Below, piece after piece: positions 51,551 through 60,156 of a stretch of DNA of 64,000 nt. The notes under the pieces were generated by a model. The model searched no databases. It was not told the DNA's origin and saw nothing but the letters and a program-made list of their open reading frames with translations. Location of the stretch: contig CACITU010000007.1 of assembly GCA_902589725.1 (NCBI GenBank), forward strand, positions 1 to 64,000. Direction: 5' to 3'. Position 1 is the first letter of the stretch, and each line of letters starts with the position of its first letter. This DNA is from an uncultured Pelagibacteraceae bacterium (lineage in GTDB: Bacteria; Pseudomonadota; Alphaproteobacteria; Pelagibacterales; Pelagibacteraceae). The position numbers were made by a program, and so were the translations under genes.

Positions 51551-52807
51551 CTACATATTTGCTAAAACTGAGTCAGCTAAAGCATTAGCAGCATCTACTG
51601 AAGACATATCAGAATTGAAGTGTTCTGTAATAATATCTTGTAATGCAGCTTTCATGGTATTTCCTTGAGCCATACCATGAGCAAAACTTGGAACTAATCC
51701 ACCGCTAGCTCCTGCTGTTTTAATATCAGAGTTAGAAGTTTTTGCACATTTATCAAACTCGTCCATTGGAACATCTAGTCTTGCTGGGATCGAACCTTTG
51801 TATAGGTTAAATACTTTTTGAAAGTTTTTACCCATCATTAGTTTCGCAAGTAGTTTTTGACCTTCTTGTTTTTCTGGATCGCTAGTTTTGTAGAATATAA
51901 AGCTATCTACATTGTATAAGTATCCATTATTTGAAGGAGTAGGAGCACAGTAGTAATCTACACCTGGAACTTTTCCAGCAGCTGTAAATTCACCTTTTGC
52001 CCAGTCACCCATAATTTGGAAACCAGCTTTTCCTTCTATTACCATTCCAGTAGCAACGTTCCAGTCTCTTCCTGGGCTACCTTCATCAGTATAGCTCTGA
52101 AGTTTTCTCATTTGGTCAAAAACTTTAACTGTAGTTTCACTTCTTAAACAACTTTCTTTAAGATCAACGTAACAGTTTTTGTAGTAATTGTTTCCACCAA
52201 TACCCATAGCAACTGCTTCAAATACTGTAGCATCTTGCCAAGCTTGGCCACCATGTGCAAATGGAATTATACCTGCAGCTTTTAATTTCTCAGCAGCAGC
52301 ATTTACTTCATCCCAAGTTGTTGGAACTGAAATACCATTTGCATCGAATACAGCTTTGTTAGCCCACATCCAGTCGATTCTGTGAATGTTAACTGGTGCA
52401 GCACAATATGGTCCACTGTTATTTTCACATTTATGTACTGCAGCAATCATTGGATCTAAAAGTTTATCCCAACCTTCAGATTGAGCAATTGCATCAATAT
52501 TGTATGGAGCTACAACACCTTCTTGGTCATACTCTTGAATTGTAGGACCTTTTATTTGAGATGCTGATGGGGGATCTCCAGCAACTATTCTTGCTTTTAA
52601 AGCAACGTTAGCAGCGTCTCCACCACCACCTGTTACAGGCATGTCCATCCATTCACCACCGTTTGCAGCGAAATCATCTTTTAAAACTTTAAGTGCAGCA
52701 GCTTCACCACCAGACGTCCACCAATGCAATACCTCAATCTTAGGTCCTGCAATTGATGAAGTTGAAGTGAATGCTAATGTAATCAAAGCAATTATTAGTT
52801 TTTTCAT
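51551..52807 (-). CDS. Sugar ABC transporter substrate-binding protein, glucose-type
   Basis: A 418-residue family-1 binding protein with signal peptide MKKLIIALITLAFTSTSSIA. The mature start GPKIEVLHWWTSGGEAAALK and the block VAGDPPSASQIKGPTIQEYD are features of the GtsA-type glucose/mannose-binding proteins. Two Cys pairs in the middle (KCENNSGPYC and NCYVDLKESC) may be disulfides. First gene of a seven-gene operon ending in Gfo/Idh. Specificity for glucose is a family-level guess supported by GalM in the operon. Confidence 0.85.
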   Translation of the reverse strand: MKKLIIALITLAFTSTSSIAGPKIEVLHWWTSGGEAAALKVLKDDFAANGGEWMDMPVTGGGGDAANVALKARIVAGDPPSASQIKGPTIQEYDQEGVVAPYNIDAIAQSEGWDKLLDPMIAAVHKCENNSGPYCAAPVNIHRIDWMWANKAVFDANGISVPTTWDEVNAAAEKLKAAGIIPFAHGGQAWQDATVFEAVAMGIGGNNYYKNCYVDLKESCLRSETTVKVFDQMRKLQSYTDEGSPGRDWNVATGMVIEGKAGFQIMGDWAKGEFTAAGKVPGVDYYCAPTPSNNGYLYNVDSFIFYKTSDPEKQEGQKLLAKLMMGKNFQKVFNLYKGSIPARLDVPMDEFDKCAKTSNSDIKTAGASGGLVPSFAHGMAQGNTMKAALQDIITEHFNSDMSSVDAANALADSVLANM

Positions 52808-52998
52808 ATCTTCTCTTCCTCTTTTTATTTAGTTAACTATTTTTTAAAAACGAAACTATAAGTAGAATAATTCCCAATTGATAACTAAAAAAATAATATA
52901 CAACTAAAAATTGATATTGATTTTTATCTTTATTTTACAGTGTTTTTTTTACTTATGAAAATTAAGCAAAAAAGTAAATTCAATTTAAGGTTGAATCT
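52808..52998. promoter_or_regulatory. Promoter region of the glucose-type transporter operon
   Basis: A 191-base AT-rich gap between the stop of the ROK gene and the start of the binding protein, both on the minus strand. The binding-protein ATG has a GAGGAAGAGAA ribosome-binding site. No terminator for the upstream ROK operon and no convincing -35/-10 pair could be picked out. Confidence 0.35.
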
Positions 52999-53901
52999 CT
53001 AATATGTCGCGCTTCTACCTAGTCTTGCAGCTCCACGCACACCACTCGCGTCACCATACTTCGGTTTTAAAAAAACACCTTCATATTCTCGGCCAATTAC
53101 AAATTTTCTTACCAATGAATCTACTTCATGTAAAAAATCTATTTCATTTGAAACGCCACCACCAAACACGAAAGCATCTGGATCTAAAATATTTATAATA
53201 CTTGAAAGTGACATTGCTAAATTAACTTTGAAATCGTCAATAAATCTCTCTGCATCTAAATCATGTTTTCGATTTAATTCAAAAATTTCATTTGTTTTTA
53301 AATTTTTTCCATAAATTTTATTAAATCTTTTAGCTAAACCTAAACCTGATAAAAAACTTTCAATTTCTGCTTCACGTGCATTGCTAGAGTCAAATTTTTC
53401 TTTCTTTGCAGCAAAATATGGTATTTGATTATGTCCCCATTCACCTGCAACACCATTTGGGCCACTGACAATTTTTTTATCTATTACCAATCCACCACCG
53501 ACACCTGATCCTAATATAATTCCATAGACAATTTTATAATGTTTTCCCGATCCATCTATAGCTTCAGACAAAGCAAAACAATTCGCATCGTTTTCACAAA
53601 ATACTTCTTTTCCAAGTGCTTTACGCAAATCATTTTGGAAAGGTTTTTTTTCTAACCATGTAATATTTGGGGCATTTTTTACTAATCCTGTTTGAGGAGA
53701 GTGTACTCCGGGGTGACAAACTCCAATTGGAAGTTCTTTTTTAAATTCTTGTTCTAATTTTTTGTGTATATCTCTTATCGCAGTTACAATTTGAGTATAA
53801 TCTTTTGGACAAGATATTCTTGATCTATGTTTTTCTTGACCATCCTCTTCAAGAACTACACTTTCAATTTTGGTAGCTCCAACATCAATACCTACTTGCA
53901 T
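52999..53901 (-). CDS. ROK-family sugar kinase lacking the zinc cysteines
   Basis: About 300 residues from the ATG at 53901, 1 base after the SDR stop. The ATP-binding start QVGIDVGATKIESVVLEEDG, catalytic Asp in FCENDANCFALSE and GSGVGGGLVIDKKIVSGPNG identify a ROK kinase, and AGEWGHNQIP has the conserved Glu-x-x-Gly-His. The CxCGxxGCxE zinc motif expected next is absent: the region reads DSSNAREAEIESFLSG with no Cys. Probable fructokinase, glucokinase or aldose kinase. Last gene of the TctABC operon. Confidence 0.85.
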   Translation of the reverse strand: MQVGIDVGATKIESVVLEEDGQEKHRSRISCPKDYTQIVTAIRDIHKKLEQEFKKELPIGVCHPGVHSPQTGLVKNAPNITWLEKKPFQNDLRKALGKEVFCENDANCFALSEAIDGSGKHYKIVYGIILGSGVGGGLVIDKKIVSGPNGVAGEWGHNQIPYFAAKKEKFDSSNAREAEIESFLSGLGLAKRFNKIYGKNLKTNEIFELNRKHDLDAERFIDDFKVNLAMSLSSIINILDPDAFVFGGGVSNEIDFLHEVDSLVRKFVIGREYEGVFLKPKYGDASGVRGAARLGRSATY

Positions 53902-53902
53902 A

Positions 53903-54652
53903 TTAATAGGTAGCCCTCCCACCACTCAAATCGAAAACAGCAGCTGTGGAGAACGAATTCTCTTCACTAGCTAGCCAAGTAACTAAAGAAGCTAATTCTT
54001 CAACTTTTGCAAATTTATTTCTAGGGATTTTTGATAACATATAATTGATGTGTTCTTCTGTCATTTGGTCAAAAATCCTTGTTTTTGCTGCAGCAGGAGT
54101 TACACAATTTACAGCTATATTTTTTTGTGCAAGCTCCTTACCTAATGATTTTGTTAATCCTATAACACCTGCTTTAGATGTGCTGTAAGCACTAGCATTG
54201 GGATTTCCTTCTTTTCCTGCAATTGATGCAATATTTACTATTCTTCCATAATCATTTTTTAACATGTATGGAACAACTGCTTTGCAACAGTAAAAAACAG
54301 AATTTAAATTTAAATTCATTACTTTCTTCCATTCATCTAATGGATACTCTGCTACGGTAGTATTCATGCCTGCAATACCAGCGTTATTTATAAATATATC
54401 AATTTTGCCGTGTTTTCTTTCTACTTCTTCTAAATTTTGATTTATTATTTCAAAATTAGTTACATCAACAGCCTGATGACTAAGGTTTTCAGATTTCAAT
54501 TTATTAATCGCATCTATTGCAGCACTTTCATCAATATCCCAAATAACAACTTTTGCACCAGCTTCGATAAATCTTTCGGTAATTGCCAAACCAAATCCTT
54601 GTGCTCCACCTGTAACTACTGCAATCCTGTCATTTAAATCAAACTTAATCAT
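53903..54652 (-). CDS. SDR-family dehydrogenase (FabG-like)
   Basis: A 249-residue classical SDR: VTGGAQGFGLAITERFIEAG, NNAGIAG, Ser in VNIASIAGKEG and YSTSKAGVIGLTKSL (Tyr-x-x-x-Lys). It would oxidise or reduce a sugar, polyol or hydroxyacid. Overlaps tctA by 8 bases and precedes the ROK kinase, linking it to the tricarboxylate-type transporter. Confidence 0.88.
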   Translation of the reverse strand: MIKFDLNDRIAVVTGGAQGFGLAITERFIEAGAKVVIWDIDESAAIDAINKLKSENLSHQAVDVTNFEIINQNLEEVERKHGKIDIFINNAGIAGMNTTVAEYPLDEWKKVMNLNLNSVFYCCKAVVPYMLKNDYGRIVNIASIAGKEGNPNASAYSTSKAGVIGLTKSLGKELAQKNIAVNCVTPAAAKTRIFDQMTEEHINYMLSKIPRNKFAKVEELASLVTWLASEENSFSTAAVFDLSGGRATY

Positions 54653-56126
54653 ATTTTCTTTTTAATTTTTTTGATCTTATTAAAGGAAAAGCCAAAGCAA
54701 TTAAAGATAAAATAAAGAATGTTAAAGCTATAGGTCTTGTTAAAAACATAAACCAATTACCATCAAATATAACTAGAGATTGTCTTAAAGTTCCTTCAAC
54801 TAATTCACCTAAAATTAATCCAATTATAACTGGGACAACTGAAAAACCATATCTTCTCATAAAGAATCCAAGAACTCCGAAAAAAAGCATTATCCAAACA
54901 TCAATTATTGACTGATTTAAAGAATAAGTTCCACATACAGAAACTGCAAAAATCATTGGCCATAAAATTTTGTTAGGTACCAAAGTTATTCTAGCAAATA
55001 TTTTGGCGCCAAAAAAACCAAATATAAAAAACAAGATATTAGCAATAAGCATTGCACCAAAAATCCCATATAAGAAATCTGGCTGCTCTCTAAATAAATC
55101 AGGCCCAGGCCTTACACCGTGAATAATTAATCCAGTTAGAATTACTGCAGTAGTAGCGCTTCCAGGGATACCCAAAGCAAGTGTAGGAACCATAGCTCCT
55201 CCTGTTGCAGCATTATTTGCTGCTTCGGCACCAGCAATGCCCTCAATTGATCCTTTTCCAAATTCTTCTGGATTTTTTGAAAATCTTTTAGCTTCAGAAT
55301 AACCAATTAAAGATGCCACTGTTCCACCTTCTGCAGGTAATACTCCAATAAAAGATCCAATTCCACTTGATCTCAAAATCGTTTTCCAAGTTTTTTTATA
55401 ATCCTCTTTAGTTGGTAGTTTAATTGCTTTAAGCGCGATTCTATTAAATATTTGATTAATTAAAGTTGATTGAGTTAGCATTTCGCTCATTGCAAATAAA
55501 CCAACAACAACAGGTATAAACCCAATACCCTCAGTTAATTCATTTATTCCAAAAGTAAATCGATCAATTGAAGTCATAAAATCTTTACCAACTGTCGAGA
55601 TTAAAATTCCAAATGCACCTGCAATTAGATTTTTAATTGGACTACCTTCTCCAATTGATGCAAGCATTGTTAATCCAAAAATTGCTAATGCAAAATATTC
55701 TGGTTGACCAAATTCATATGCAAGTTGAGCTAAGATAGGAGCAAAAAAAACAAGTATAATCACACTAAATATACCTCCAACAGTACTTGATACTGTTGCC
55801 ATACCCAAAGCCCTTCCAGCTTCTCCTTTTTGTGCTAATGGATAGCCATCCAAACAAGTTGCTGCAGCCGCTGGAGTTCCAGGTGTATTAATTAATACGG
55901 CTGTAATTGCACCACCATATGTCCCTGCACAGTAAATTGAAGTTAATAGTACAATTGCAGATAATGGATCAAGTGTCATTGTAAATGGTAAAATTAATGC
56001 ACCACCTGTTGTTGGACCTAAACCAGGTAGCACCCCTAATATTAAACCAAACAAAGTTCCAAAAAATAAAACTAACAATAGCTTTGAGCTAAACAAAGGA
56101 GCCATCATTAAAAATAAATTATCCAT
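54645..56126 (-). CDS. tctA: Tripartite tricarboxylate transporter large membrane subunit
   Basis: A 493-residue TctA protein with about 11-12 membrane segments. Signatures are GLILGVLPGLGPTTGGALIL, GAITAVLINTPGTPAAAAT and the internal repeat GVLPAEGGTVASLIGYSEAK/LALGIPGSATTAVILTG. It transports small carboxylates or sugar acids with a cation gradient. Its ATG abuts the tctB stop with no gap. Confidence 0.95.
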   Translation of the reverse strand: MDNLFLMMAPLFSSKLLLVLFFGTLFGLILGVLPGLGPTTGGALILPFTMTLDPLSAIVLLTSIYCAGTYGGAITAVLINTPGTPAAAATCLDGYPLAQKGEAGRALGMATVSSTVGGIFSVIILVFFAPILAQLAYEFGQPEYFALAIFGLTMLASIGEGSPIKNLIAGAFGILISTVGKDFMTSIDRFTFGINELTEGIGFIPVVVGLFAMSEMLTQSTLINQIFNRIALKAIKLPTKEDYKKTWKTILRSSGIGSFIGVLPAEGGTVASLIGYSEAKRFSKNPEEFGKGSIEGIAGAEAANNAATGGAMVPTLALGIPGSATTAVILTGLIIHGVRPGPDLFREQPDFLYGIFGAMLIANILFFIFGFFGAKIFARITLVPNKILWPMIFAVSVCGTYSLNQSIIDVWIMLFFGVLGFFMRRYGFSVVPVIIGLILGELVEGTLRQSLVIFDGNWFMFLTRPIALTFFILSLIALAFPLIRSKKLKRKYD

Positions 56127-56633
56127 CTAGCTATAATAAATATTTGTTATAATCCCAGGAGGAAATCTTAAACCTAAAATTGTTTCAAAAAAAATAAAGA
56201 CAATCACAGGAAAAATTATCCCAACAAGTAATAAATAAAATATTCTTTTCTCTCCCCAACAATAGGAAACAAAAATAGATAATGCTGAAATAGCTAGAAA
56301 GAAATCTAAAGTCATTGAAATAACTAAGAAAATCAAAAAACTTAAAAGTGTTAAATAGAATGATTTTGGAAGTTTTTTTTCAACTTTCCAAGGATTTTTA
56401 GTAGCTAAATAATAAATTAACAGTGTCATTACTATAATTAAAACCAAAAGTGCTTTTGGAAATGTTGCTGGCTGTATTCCTCTATTTAAAATGGGAGGAA
56501 CAATGTCAAAAGTAAAAGTTGTGATTAATAACGCTGTAGATATTATAATAATTACAAGAGAAACTTTAAACTCATCTCTAAAAAAAAAGGGCAAACTTTT
56601 GTTTGCCCTTTTTTGTTTTTGTACATTTTTCAT
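56127..56633 (-). CDS. tctB: Tripartite tricarboxylate transporter small membrane subunit
   Basis: A 168-residue protein with four hydrophobic segments in TctB layout (VSLVIIIISTALLITTFTF at residues ~23-41). The only in-frame ATG is at 56633, before a perfect terminator hairpin that then encodes residues 7-17. The membrane core starts after it, so the first 20 residues are either a by-product of the hairpin or the true start is a non-AUG codon downstream. Confidence 0.85.
   Translation of the reverse strand: MKNVQKQKRANKSLPFFFRDEFKVSLVIIIISTALLITTFTFDIVPPILNRGIQPATFPKALLVLIIVMTLLIYYLATKNPWKVEKKLPKSFYLTLLSFLIFLVISMTLDFFLAISALSIFVSYCWGEKRIFYLLLVGIIFPVIVFIFFETILGLRFPPGIITNIYYS
56580..56614 (-). 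terminator. Intrinsic terminator/attenuator inside the 5' end of tctB
   Basis: A perfect 14-bp stem, arms 56583-56596 and 56601-56614 (core GGGCAAAC) with a 4-base loop, followed on the minus strand by a U9 tract. It sits 42 bases after the tctC stop and within codons 7-17 of tctB. It should limit tctBA transcription relative to tctC. Confidence 0.9.
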
Positions 56634-56656
56634 ATCGAAATGTACTTTTGATTAGA

Positions 56657-57631
56657 TTAGTTTATGTAACCTAAAGCTTTAAGCTGCGCAGTCATTTCAG
56701 TAAGCATTTCTTCCATTTGCTTACCCCATTCATCTGCACCTACAACACTTGTATCATCAAGACCAATTTCCGTTAGGAAATTTTTGTAGTAGTTGTGGCT
56801 CATAGCTTTCATCATTCCAGCTTCTAATTGTTTTACTCTGTCTGCTGGAGCACCTTTTTTAGTTACGAAACCTCTTACAGTAGATAAAGAAACTGGTATA
56901 CCTAGTTCTTTTGCTGTTGGAGAGTCTCCAATTTTAGCCATTCTATTGTTTGCTAATACAACTGAAACACAAAGTTTACCCTCATTAATTTCAGTTAATG
57001 CTTCACCTAAGTTTAAAACACCCACATCAATATCTCCTTTGATAAGGTTTGTTTTAATTGGCGCAACACCTTTATAAGCAACGATAGTTGGATCTTTTAA
57101 TCCACCTTTTTTAGTAAATGCAATTGCACTAACATCATCAATACCACCAGTATGAGTAGTTCCATATTTTAGAGATTTTGATTTCTGTGTGCTAATGAAT
57201 TTTTTAGCATCCTTGATATCATTTTTACAATTAACAACGAATAATTGTGGATCATCTGTTCCTCTAGCAAGTGGCTGCATGTCACTTAACTTAACTTTAG
57301 TTTTACCTAAAGCCATCGATACAGCGTGACCTGTAGTCCAAGTTAAAGTGTGATTTCCATCAGCTGGTAAAGACATCATGTAGTCCATAGATGCTGCTCC
57401 ACCACCACCTTTTTTGTTTACTAATTGCATATCTTGCTTAAGAACTCGTCTTGCTCTTAATAACATCATTCTAGTAGTAACGTCAGTTCCACCACCAAAA
57501 CCAGCATGAGTAATTGCTTGTATTGGATGACCATCAGCTTTAGCTGATGTAATCATTAATGGAAGAGCTACAACAAAAAATTCCGTCACTAGAAAAGCAG
57601 CTGCTAAAAATAGTTTAAAGCTTTTTTTCAT
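56657..57631 (-). CDS. tctC: Tripartite tricarboxylate transporter substrate-binding protein
   Basis: A 324-residue TctC/Bug-family protein with an N-terminal signal (MKKSFKLFLAAAFLVTEFFV, cleavage near SAKA). The mature start includes ITHAGFGGGTDVTTRMML, and the second domain KYGTTHTGGIDDVSAIAF and VAYKGVAPIKTNLIKGDIDV are family-typical. First gene of tctC-B-A-SDR-ROK. Ligand unknown; a sugar acid would suit the downstream SDR and kinase. Confidence 0.92.
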   Translation of the reverse strand: MKKSFKLFLAAAFLVTEFFVVALPLMITSAKADGHPIQAITHAGFGGGTDVTTRMMLLRARRVLKQDMQLVNKKGGGGAASMDYMMSLPADGNHTLTWTTGHAVSMALGKTKVKLSDMQPLARGTDDPQLFVVNCKNDIKDAKKFISTQKSKSLKYGTTHTGGIDDVSAIAFTKKGGLKDPTIVAYKGVAPIKTNLIKGDIDVGVLNLGEALTEINEGKLCVSVVLANNRMAKIGDSPTAKELGIPVSLSTVRGFVTKKGAPADRVKQLEAGMMKAMSHNYYKNFLTEIGLDDTSVVGADEWGKQMEEMLTEMTAQLKALGYIN

Positions 57632-57700
57632 TATTTCCCTCTATAGTTAATTTATATTTAATAATTTAAACATAATCTGCTACAAGACGTAAAGAAAAAA

Positions 57701-58696
57701 ATGACTGAAAATAAATCAAACATTGCTCTTCTTCTTGGCGATCCAGCTGGGATTGGACCAGAATTAATTTCAAAACTTTTAAATAACGAGATGACAAAAA
57801 AAGCAAACATAGTCATAATTGGTGAAAAGCAAGTTTTTGAAAGTGGAAATAGTATTACAGGAATTTCACACGATATTAATGTAGTTGAAAACTTTGATGA
57901 AATTAATTTTACAAATTCTGATAGATACCTATTAGATATTTCTAAAGGTAAAAATCATAAATATAAACTAGCAGAACCATCAAAAGAGTCTGGAGAAAGC
58001 GTATTACAGGCTTTAGATATTGCTTTAACTTTAGCTAAGGAAAAAAAAATAGATGCAATTAATTTTGCACCAATGAATAAAACAAGTTTAAAACTTGGAG
58101 GAAATAAACATTCAGATGAATTACAGTTAATGGCTGAAAAGCTTGAAGTAAATAGTTTTTGTTGTGAGTTTAATGTAATTGATAATTTTTGGACAGCAAG
58201 GGTGACATCCCATATTCCAATTAAAGAAGTTGCTCAACATATTACTAAAGAAAATATAATGAAGCCTATAAAATTAATTAACGAAGTTATGCAGTTAAAT
58301 GGCATAAAAAATCCTAGAATTGCTATTCAAGCTCTTAATCCACATGCAGAGTTTGGTACAGAAGAAAAAGATGAAATTATTCCAGCGATTGAAGAAGCAA
58401 GAAAACTTGGCTACAATGTTGATGGTCCATTGCCATGCGATACTTCATTTGTAGTAGCTTATAAAAATAAAAATCATGATTGTATGGTTGGTATGTATCA
58501 TGATGCGTTACAATCTGGTCTTAAAGCATTTGGTTTTGATAGAGGTGTAACAGTTCAAGGTGGACTAACTGTACCTGTGACCACAACTGCACACGGTTCA
58601 GCATTTGCAATTGCAGGAAAAAATCAAGCTAATTTAGATCCAATTTTAAATTCTTTTAAAATAGCTTTATCAATGGCCAAACATAAAAAGAATTAA
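57701..58696 (+). CDS. PdxA-like dehydrogenase (possibly PdxA2, 4-phosphoerythronate/threonate type)
   Basis: A 331-residue PdxA-family protein: LLLGDPAGIGPELISKLL, metal-binding His in VTSHIPIKEVAQHI, NPHAEFG, MVGMYHDALQSGLKAFGF and TVPVTTTAHGSAFAIAGK. True PdxA oxidises 4-phosphohydroxythreonine in vitamin B6 synthesis; PdxA2 paralogues act on phosphorylated four-carbon sugar acids and often sit beside transporters. Divergent from tctC with a 69-base gap, which favours PdxA2, but no DUF1537 kinase is adjacent. Ends 2 bases from the convergent kinase gene. Confidence 0.82.
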   Translation: MTENKSNIALLLGDPAGIGPELISKLLNNEMTKKANIVIIGEKQVFESGNSITGISHDINVVENFDEINFTNSDRYLLDISKGKNHKYKLAEPSKESGESVLQALDIALTLAKEKKIDAINFAPMNKTSLKLGGNKHSDELQLMAEKLEVNSFCCEFNVIDNFWTARVTSHIPIKEVAQHITKENIMKPIKLINEVMQLNGIKNPRIAIQALNPHAEFGTEEKDEIIPAIEEARKLGYNVDGPLPCDTSFVVAYKNKNHDCMVGMYHDALQSGLKAFGFDRGVTVQGGLTVPVTTTAHGSAFAIAGKNQANLDPILNSFKIALSMAKHKKN

Positions 58697-58698
58697 AA

Positions 58699-59610
58699 TT
58701 AGTTATCTACTATTTCCTCAGAAAAAGGCATAGATGCAGCAGCACCTAATTTTGTAGTCGAAATTCCAGCTACTTTATTTGCGAAAATGAGAGCTTCTTT
58801 TATTTCTAAATCATTTGCTAAACCAACAGCTAAAGCGCCATTAAATGCATCACCAGCTCCTGTTGTATCAACAACAGGTCTTTCAAGTTTAAATGCCTCT
58901 AAAAAAAATTTTTGTTTTTTATTTGCAAAATAAATACCTTTGTGTCCTAAAGTAATAACAACATTCTTTATACCTTTTCTTAATAAATCATTAGCTGCAA
59001 GTTTTATATCCTCATTAGTTTCAATTTTTTTATTTAAATAAAATTCTGCCTCTGTCTCGTTAGGAGTGAAGAAATCTATTAATTGAAAATTATTCTCATC
59101 GATTTTACGTGCTGGTGCAGGATTTAATATTGTTATGCATTTTTGTTCATTTGCTTTTTTTAATGCATAAATTGTTACTGCGTCAGGAGTTTCCATTTGT
59201 GTGAGAAATATATCTGAATTCTTAATAGTTTCGATTTGATTATCTATATCTTCAGCGACTAAATGCTCAGCAGCTCCTGAAACAATATTAATTGCATTCT
59301 TTCCTTCTTTATCAATCATAATACCAGCAACTCCTGTAAAAAGATTTTCATCATGAATGATTGAATGAGTTTTTACACCAGATTTCTTATACAGATTAAA
59401 CGCCATTTCAGCATGACTATCTTTACCAACTTTCGTGATAAAACTAACATCTCCATTTAATCTGGCAGCTGCAATTGCTTGATTTGATCCTTTTCCACCA
59501 GGACCAACAATATGTTTTTTACCTAACACTGTTTGACCCTCGCTAGGAATTTTTTCTCCTACGAAACACAAATCTGCTACAAAAACTCCAAGTATACAAA
59601 TTGATTTCAT
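58699..59610 (-). CDS. rbsK: PfkB-family sugar kinase (ribokinase-like)
   Basis: About 303 residues from ATG 59610 (start MKSICILGVFVADLCFVGEK); the ATG at 59640 would overlap the mutarotase gene. PfkB signatures are VGPGGKGSNQAIAAARL near the N-terminus and VDTTGAGDAFNGALAVGLA, holding the catalytic Asp, near the C-terminus. It phosphorylates a pentose or related sugar with ATP. Downstream of the RbsD/FucU-type gene in the transporter operon, so ribose is the leading candidate. Confidence 0.88.
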   Translation of the reverse strand: MKSICILGVFVADLCFVGEKIPSEGQTVLGKKHIVGPGGKGSNQAIAAARLNGDVSFITKVGKDSHAEMAFNLYKKSGVKTHSIIHDENLFTGVAGIMIDKEGKNAINIVSGAAEHLVAEDIDNQIETIKNSDIFLTQMETPDAVTIYALKKANEQKCITILNPAPARKIDENNFQLIDFFTPNETEAEFYLNKKIETNEDIKLAANDLLRKGIKNVVITLGHKGIYFANKKQKFFLEAFKLERPVVDTTGAGDAFNGALAVGLANDLEIKEALIFANKVAGISTTKLGAAASMPFSEEIVDN

Positions 59611-59620
59611 TTTTTTATTT

Positions 59621-60082
59621 TTATGACCAAACCTTACCATCAGGTAAAATTACTCCCTTAGTCAAAATAAAACATCCAAAAGGTCTAGCATCAGTAGTTG
59701 TTACTATACAATATGCTTTTTTTGCTTCTTGATAAAAATTTTGTCTTGATATTGAACCTACTTTCCAATTTTCTCCTGAGATATTTTTAACCGCTTCAAT
59801 AAAATCTTTATGAGTCTCAGTTATTTCATCTGGTTTATTGTCAACTTCCATTCTTATAGCTGGCGACCCTCCTTGAGAAACAATAAAACTATCAAGGGGA
59901 AAAACTGAAAGTATTGCTGAAACCGCCTCTTTAATTCCAACTCCATCTAATCTAATCACTTTATCATTTGAAGTGTTTGCAGGAAAGTTTGCATCAGCTA
60001 AAATTAACTTCTCTCCATGTCCCATAGATCTTAGATGGAATAACAATTCAGGGCTTAACACTGGATTAATATTTATTAACAT
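59621..60082 (-). CDS. RbsD/FucU-family sugar mutarotase
   Basis: A 153-residue protein of the RbsD/FucU family: PVLSPELLFHLRSMGHGEKL (catalytic His region), ILADANFPA, and the C-terminal YCIVTTTDARPFGCFILTKG. It interconverts anomers of ribose or fucose. The TDARPFGCFIL ending is closer to FucU. It follows the binding-protein terminator and precedes the kinase by 10 bases. Confidence 0.87.
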   Translation of the reverse strand: MLININPVLSPELLFHLRSMGHGEKLILADANFPANTSNDKVIRLDGVGIKEAVSAILSVFPLDSFIVSQGGSPAIRMEVDNKPDEITETHKDFIEAVKNISGENWKVGSISRQNFYQEAKKAYCIVTTTDARPFGCFILTKGVILPDGKVWS

Positions 60083-60104
60083 CCGAATATTATATTACAT
60101 AAAA

Positions 60105-60137
60105 AAAAAGGGTGGAATTAAATTCCACCCTTTTTTA
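60105..60137 (-). terminator. Intrinsic terminator/attenuator after the ribose-type binding protein
   Basis: GGGTGGAATT facing AATTCCACCC (60109-60130) forms a GC-rich stem flanked by A- and T-runs; on the minus strand it is followed by a T-run of nine bases. It lies about 20 bases after the binding-protein stop and before the mutarotase gene. Confidence 0.9.
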
Positions 60138-60156
60138 ATATTTTATTATCTAATGA

